This document shows, piece after piece, positions 60,365 through 64,000 of a stretch of DNA of 64,000 nt (position 1 is its first letter; every line of letters begins with the position of its first letter). The translations under genes were made by a program, and so were the position numbers. The notes below the pieces were generated by a model, which saw only the letters and a program-made list of their open reading frames with translations, was not told where the DNA came from and did no database searches. Source of the DNA: JAJFFW01 sp965263375 (lineage in GTDB: Bacteria; Pseudomonadota; Alphaproteobacteria; Caulobacterales; Parvularculaceae); contig OZ253669.1 in NCBI GenBank assembly GCA_965263375.1, positions 1,116,001-1,180,000 of the forward strand, given 5' to 3'.

Positions 60365-61153
60365 TCATGACCAACGTTTGTGAAGATGTGTTAGAAAATT
60401 CCGCTCATCCGCAGTAAGGTCAGACCGCCAGCAATCGACAATCAAGACAACCCGTTCATGATTTCCTTCATGCGCGACTTCATGCTCGAATGAATCATCA
60501 AGGATGAGGCACTTTCCTTCCTCCCATGTACGCCATTCGCTACCCGATCGGATCATTGCGCCTTCGGCTTCCTTGATAGTCAAGTGATAGCGGTACTTCA
60601 AATTTGATGGCCCACAGTGGGGCGCTATTTTTGTGCAGGGGCTTAAGATCGAGAAATAAACACCGCCCAAGGCGCCCCAAGGAAGGGGGCACTGTTCAAC
60701 GATAGCCCATGTTTGGGGACATTTTTCAATATTTTTCTCTATGCGTTTTGCCGCCCGTATTAGGGGAAATGTATTCCATGCGCCTTGTGCGATCAGATTT
60801 TTTGACGGGGTTTGCGAAAGCTTAGGCGCAATTGTTCGATACTCGTTTGAGATCGTCTCGAAATTATCTTCTAAATATTTAGAAATTTTATCTTGCGGGG
60901 CAAAGGGCAGAGTTTTTAGATCAGGCACATAGAATCTGTGCGGGTATTGATCTGGACGCTCAAAGCGCTTTTGCGAGCGGATGAGATTTCGAATCCAAGT
61001 AAAGGGGGATGTGAAAATACATAAAGGAAAAACACCAATATAGGACGAAAATATTCTGGTTAAGGAGCGATTGTGACGCGATCGATATAAAAGCGGCAGC
61101 GCTCGCAAAAACTGTTTCATTTGTTTGGTAAGACGGCTAGTTCGCTGGCGCAT
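60365..61153 (-). CDS. Aspartyl/asparaginyl beta-hydroxylase-like protein
   Basis: 262 residues with an Fe(II)/2-oxoglutarate dioxygenase jelly roll in the C-terminal half: SPCTKIAPHCGPSN with the first iron His, YRYHLTIKEAEGAMIRSG, W.TWEEGKCLILDDSFEHEVAHEGN with the second His, and RVVLIVDCWRSDLT with the 2-oxoglutarate Arg. The N-terminal 60 residues are basic with a hydrophobic stretch (about 28-50) that may be membrane-associated. Members beside glycosyltransferases are thought to hydroxylate lipid or sugar-linked amino acid groups of the envelope (LpxO-like); target unknown here. It follows the flippase gene by 18 bases. Confidence 0.88.
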   Translation of the reverse strand: MRQRTSRLTKQMKQFLRALPLLYRSRHNRSLTRIFSSYIGVFPLCIFTSPFTWIRNLIRSQKRFERPDQYPHRFYVPDLKTLPFAPQDKISKYLEDNFETISNEYRTIAPKLSQTPSKNLIAQGAWNTFPLIRAAKRIEKNIEKCPQTWAIVEQCPLPWGALGGVYFSILSPCTKIAPHCGPSNLKYRYHLTIKEAEGAMIRSGSEWRTWEEGKCLILDDSFEHEVAHEGNHERVVLIVDCWRSDLTADERNFLTHLHKRWS

Positions 61154-61171
61154 AATGGGAACCGCTTTTGG

Positions 61172-62605
61172 TTATTTGAATTTTTTCTTCACTAGATCTA
61201 TTACTTCATTCAGTAACGCGTGTCTGGTAATCACTGCCCCGAATAACCAACCAGCCGCGGCTAACCCAGTCGCGACAAGTAAATTTAAAACGATTGGGGT
61301 TGATGCGCCATTGCTAAGGACCAACCACAAAGCTGGTCCAATCACTGCCGCCCCGGTCACGATCATGCTTTGCGTTAATACCCTCGCCATTTCATCGGCT
61401 TTATACATCGTTGCTCGCTTCAATGGTCCTGCGACGAGCAACGCTTTGACACCGGGGGACAAGGCGACCCCTAAACAAGCCATTTCAAGAGATATGACGG
61501 CTCCTCCGGCAACTAAGGCGACTCTAGCGGCTTGGTGTATGGCTTGAAGGTGCAAATACTTGGTGTTCATATCAAGGGCGACAAAAAGTTTCATGCTCAT
61601 TTTCGTAAAGGGTAAAAAAAGCCCCATAAGCGCCAGAATTTGCACGGTCGACGTCGCCGCTTTCCATTGATCGCCTAACAATAGCTGTACCAACGGATCG
61701 GCGAGTAAGGCGATAATGGCGAAACTGGGCCAGCAAAGAACAGACAGGTAGCTAACTTTGCGCAAATATAGTTCTTTTGCGCTCTTTCCTTCGCGTAAAG
61801 ATTTAGAGATGGCTGGCAGCATCACAGGCGCGATGCCGTCTAGAAGCGTTTTATCCAATAGCGAAACGACACTTTGGGCCCTGTTATATAGTCCTAAAAA
61901 CTCAACCCCTAAAAAGCGACTAATTGATAGGATGCTCATTGCGCCGCCTACATTGCCTAAAAAGGTCGACGTCGAATATCGAAGGCCAAAATGAAGGAGG
62001 GATGACCATCCGTTAAACAGCGGGGTTACAAAACGCCCTTTACCGGCCGCGCCCAGTAATATTGCTGTTGCTATGATAGTTTCGATGAGCACGCCGCCAG
62101 CCAGAGCACTGGCGCCCAAACCCATTAGCGCCAGACCGATCGTCCCGATTGTTTGTGCGATGATGCGAACAACGGCAAGGGCTGAAAGCAGGGTGAATTC
62201 AAGATCGCGTTTTAAAGCTGTATCAACCGCCAACATTAAGGGTTGTGTTAGAAGTGATAGAGCAAGCAGCCAGAGCGTTAAGCGCATTTCAGCAGATAGA
62301 TAATGGTCAGGTAGGAAATATATTCCCGTCGATAAGCCGGCGACGATGGTCAATGATAACAAGACCGATAGGCCGACAGCGGCCTTTATAATCTCATTAT
62401 CAAGCTCTTTTTGTTGGATAAGATAAGCGGATAACCCAAAGTCAGAAACCGCTCTAGCAATCGCAATAATCGCTGTTGCGGTTGCAAAAATGCCGAAATC
62501 TTGCGGGCTTAGTAGGCGTGCTAAAACCACAAGGCTTAAGGCGCGAATAACCAGCCCTAATTGCCGCGATATGAGTGTTTGAATGATCGCACGACGAACG
62601 CGCAT
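61172..62605 (-). CDS. Polysaccharide flippase (Wzx/MOP superfamily)
   Basis: A 477-residue inner-membrane protein with 12-14 hydrophobic helices; opening SRQLGLVIRALSLVVLARLLSPQDFGIFATATAIIAIA is typical of lipopolysaccharide/exopolysaccharide translocases, and GLYNRAQSVVSLLDKTLLDGIAPVMLPAISKSL is the second-lobe signature. It would move undecaprenyl-linked oligosaccharides across the membrane. In the same direction and closely spaced with the hydroxylase and glycosyltransferases, so one polysaccharide locus. Confidence 0.92.
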   Translation of the reverse strand: MRVRRAIIQTLISRQLGLVIRALSLVVLARLLSPQDFGIFATATAIIAIARAVSDFGLSAYLIQQKELDNEIIKAAVGLSVLLSLTIVAGLSTGIYFLPDHYLSAEMRLTLWLLALSLLTQPLMLAVDTALKRDLEFTLLSALAVVRIIAQTIGTIGLALMGLGASALAGGVLIETIIATAILLGAAGKGRFVTPLFNGWSSLLHFGLRYSTSTFLGNVGGAMSILSISRFLGVEFLGLYNRAQSVVSLLDKTLLDGIAPVMLPAISKSLREGKSAKELYLRKVSYLSVLCWPSFAIIALLADPLVQLLLGDQWKAATSTVQILALMGLFLPFTKMSMKLFVALDMNTKYLHLQAIHQAARVALVAGGAVISLEMACLGVALSPGVKALLVAGPLKRATMYKADEMARVLTQSMIVTGAAVIGPALWLVLSNGASTPIVLNLLVATGLAAAGWLFGAVITRHALLNEVIDLVKKKFK

Positions 62606-62754
62606 ATAGCGCCTTTTAACCTTCTTACAAAGTTATTCCATAAACCTGATGGGGTAATAGCGCATTAAAAAGATGGACCGGCCCGTTTAAAAACACGGAA
62701 TTTTGCCTGCCTATCCACTATCACGATGATTTGGATATAATTTTTTTATCAAAG

Positions 62755-63999
62755 TTAATAGACAGATAATTTATACAATCGTCGCCTTAACACCCAATGT
62801 GGATAGCGCAACAGAAAACTGCGATCCTTGGGATTATAGGGCAGCGCATTCAGTGTGGGTGAAAGGCGGGCGATCAAATTTTGTTGTAGCTTTGATCCAA
62901 GGCGTTCCGCTGGGTTAATGCTTAAAATATCTGCATAAAGAGCAGCGCAATTCAGGACAGGAAATCTTATGGCGTTGTCCATATCATAAATTTGTTCTTT
63001 TGCGGCTAACCAGCCAGCCTGGCGTTGTTCTAAAAACAGGCGATCGCGCCAATCCAAGTGTTCTTGTTCCGTTTTGCTTGCCCAATCAAACCATGCATGA
63101 AGGCCGCAAAGAGCTGGGGATGATGGAGGCTCACCCAAATGCGCAGCAAATAGATTGGCGGCCTCATTGGGTGAAGGGAATATGTCAGGTAGATCACGCC
63201 AGTTGGAAAACCCGCTTGCAACGGCGAAGCCGTGTCCTCCTATAATTATGCCGTCAATATCAGCGCGTGAAGCGCTCAAAAAGGGAGCCGCGTCGCCATC
63301 AGAAACTAAATTAGGCGCATGTTGCGATAAAAGCTGTTGTCTGCTGTGCGTTTGAGGAGCCTCGCGCATTTTTTGATGGGATAGCCCGGCAAGGCGCGAA
63401 AGTGTCGGCGGCATAACCCGATCAGCGACGGACATGCGCCGCGTCAATCGCGTAAAGGGCTGAATTTCAGTGTTGGTTTGTTGGGCGATGGCTAGCATGA
63501 GCCTTGAATCATATCCGGCGGTTAAGCCAAGCCATATCGGCCCTTTATTGTGATCCGAAAGTCCAGCCATGATCGTCTTTAAGCGTAGTAAAATGCTTTG
63601 TAAGCTATCGTGGGTCGGACGTTCCGTTTGGATTTGAGGCATTAATGAGTGCGGCCTTACTCCGTCTCCATCCAAACACAGCGCCTGGCTCGGCAATAAT
63701 CTTTTGATTGCTTTAAAAGGGGTGTGCGGAGGAGGGAACCATGCCAAACCTTGCTCATATTTAAGCTGGCGCGAGTCGATTTTTTCAGTGAACCCCAATT
63801 GTTTTGACAATAGCGTAACACTGCTTGACGCCCATACAGATCCATCCTCAGTTGTTGCATAAGCGCATCCTAATAGTGCTGAGGCGTCGGTGTGTATCGT
63901 CGTGGGAGAAATAAGCAGCCAACGGCCCGCCCAATTCTGACTGATTAATGGAACTTGATCGGTTCGACACTCTGCAATTGACTGAGATGGCGCGCGATT
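62755..63999 (-). CDS. Asparagine-synthase-like amidotransferase, partial (N-terminus beyond window)
   Basis: The frame is open to the right edge of the window (415 codons visible). The distal part matches the strand pattern of the glutamine-amidotransferase fold of AsnB-like proteins (GRWLLISP, TIHTDASALLGCAY, VWASSSVTLLS), and the remainder carries the asparagine-synthase ATP-pyrophosphatase domain with the nucleotide loop altered to LGLTAGYDSRLMLAIA (usual form SGGxDS). FPVLN near the C-terminus is also typical. Such proteins in polysaccharide loci amidate or otherwise aminate uronic acid or peptide groups. A TTG at 63810 is not a real start. Separated from the flippase gene by 149 bp. Confidence 0.82.
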   Translation of the reverse strand, partial: NRAPSQSIAECRTDQVPLISQNWAGRWLLISPTTIHTDASALLGCAYATTEDGSVWASSSVTLLSKQLGFTEKIDSRQLKYEQGLAWFPPPHTPFKAIKRLLPSQALCLDGDGVRPHSLMPQIQTERPTHDSLQSILLRLKTIMAGLSDHNKGPIWLGLTAGYDSRLMLAIAQQTNTEIQPFTRLTRRMSVADRVMPPTLSRLAGLSHQKMREAPQTHSRQQLLSQHAPNLVSDGDAAPFLSASRADIDGIIIGGHGFAVASGFSNWRDLPDIFPSPNEAANLFAAHLGEPPSSPALCGLHAWFDWASKTEQEHLDWRDRLFLEQRQAGWLAAKEQIYDMDNAIRFPVLNCAALYADILSINPAERLGSKLQQNLIARLSPTLNALPYNPKDRSFLLRYPHWVLRRRLYKLSVY

Positions 64000-64000
64000 A

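Noticed and set aside
1..64000. CRISPR arrays, prophage genes, toxin-antitoxin or defence systems
   Set aside because: Looked for repeat-spacer structure and hallmark genes throughout; none was seen.

Overview
The window is chromosomal DNA of moderate GC from an alphaproteobacterium. The best markers are an NDUFA12-type complex I gene beside an mlaD-like gene, a DUF2155 gene and aat, a single-chain B12-dependent (class II) ribonucleotide reductase, and paired DUF1800/DUF1501 genes. TonB-dependent uptake and marine-type sugar catabolism suggest a Caulobacterales/Parvularculales-like heterotroph; this placement is inference.

Layout. (1) 1-8.0 kb, accessory: the C-terminal part of a TonB-dependent receptor, a YkvI-type membrane protein, a TetR regulator, an acyl-CoA ligase plus crotonase pair, and two decayed transposase fragments. 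(2) 8.0-22.6 kb, core genome: a secreted VWA protein with five ~88-residue repeats, a pentapeptide-repeat protein, nrdJ, NDUFA12-mlaD-DUF2155, an aroQ-accB-accC-aat operon, thiS-thiG, chorismate mutase, HU and tRNA-Val(UAC), followed by a tRNA-like relic. (3) 22.9-30.9 kb, C1 oxidation: a LysR regulator divergent from glutathione-dependent formaldehyde dehydrogenase, then an NAD-linked molybdenum formate dehydrogenase (fdsG-fdsB-fdsA-fdhD). (4) 31.3-53.4 kb, a large sugar/sugar-acid catabolic island: an ABC sugar importer, two enolase-superfamily dehydratases, two related SDR enzymes, an IclR regulator, an RraA-like protein, a Gfo/Idh/MocA oxidoreductase, an FMN alpha-hydroxyacid oxidase, alpha-ketoglutarate semialdehyde dehydrogenase, a XylX-type dehydratase, an aldo/keto reductase, a DUF4432 mutarotase-like protein, an SMP-30 lactonase, a D-2-hydroxyacid dehydrogenase and glycerate 2-kinase. 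(5) 54.3-57.6 kb, an exported DUF1800 lipoprotein and DUF1501 Tat protein. (6) 57.9-64.0 kb, a surface-polysaccharide locus on the minus strand: GT4, GT2, an Asp/Asn beta-hydroxylase-like protein, a flippase and a partial asparagine-synthase-like gene that runs off the window.

The sugar island reads as a non-phosphorylative (Weimberg-like) route. The aldo/keto reductase and SDR enzymes would oxidise an aldose to a lactone, SMP-30 would open it, an enolase-superfamily enzyme and the XylX-type enzyme would dehydrate twice, and the semialdehyde dehydrogenase would give alpha-ketoglutarate. A short dyad, TTCA-N4-(T/C)GAA, recurs in five of its promoter regions, including around the IclR gene. It is the best candidate in the window for an undescribed regulon. 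The substrate cannot be fixed from sequence; a pentose such as D-arabinose, or L-fucose, is the leading guess.
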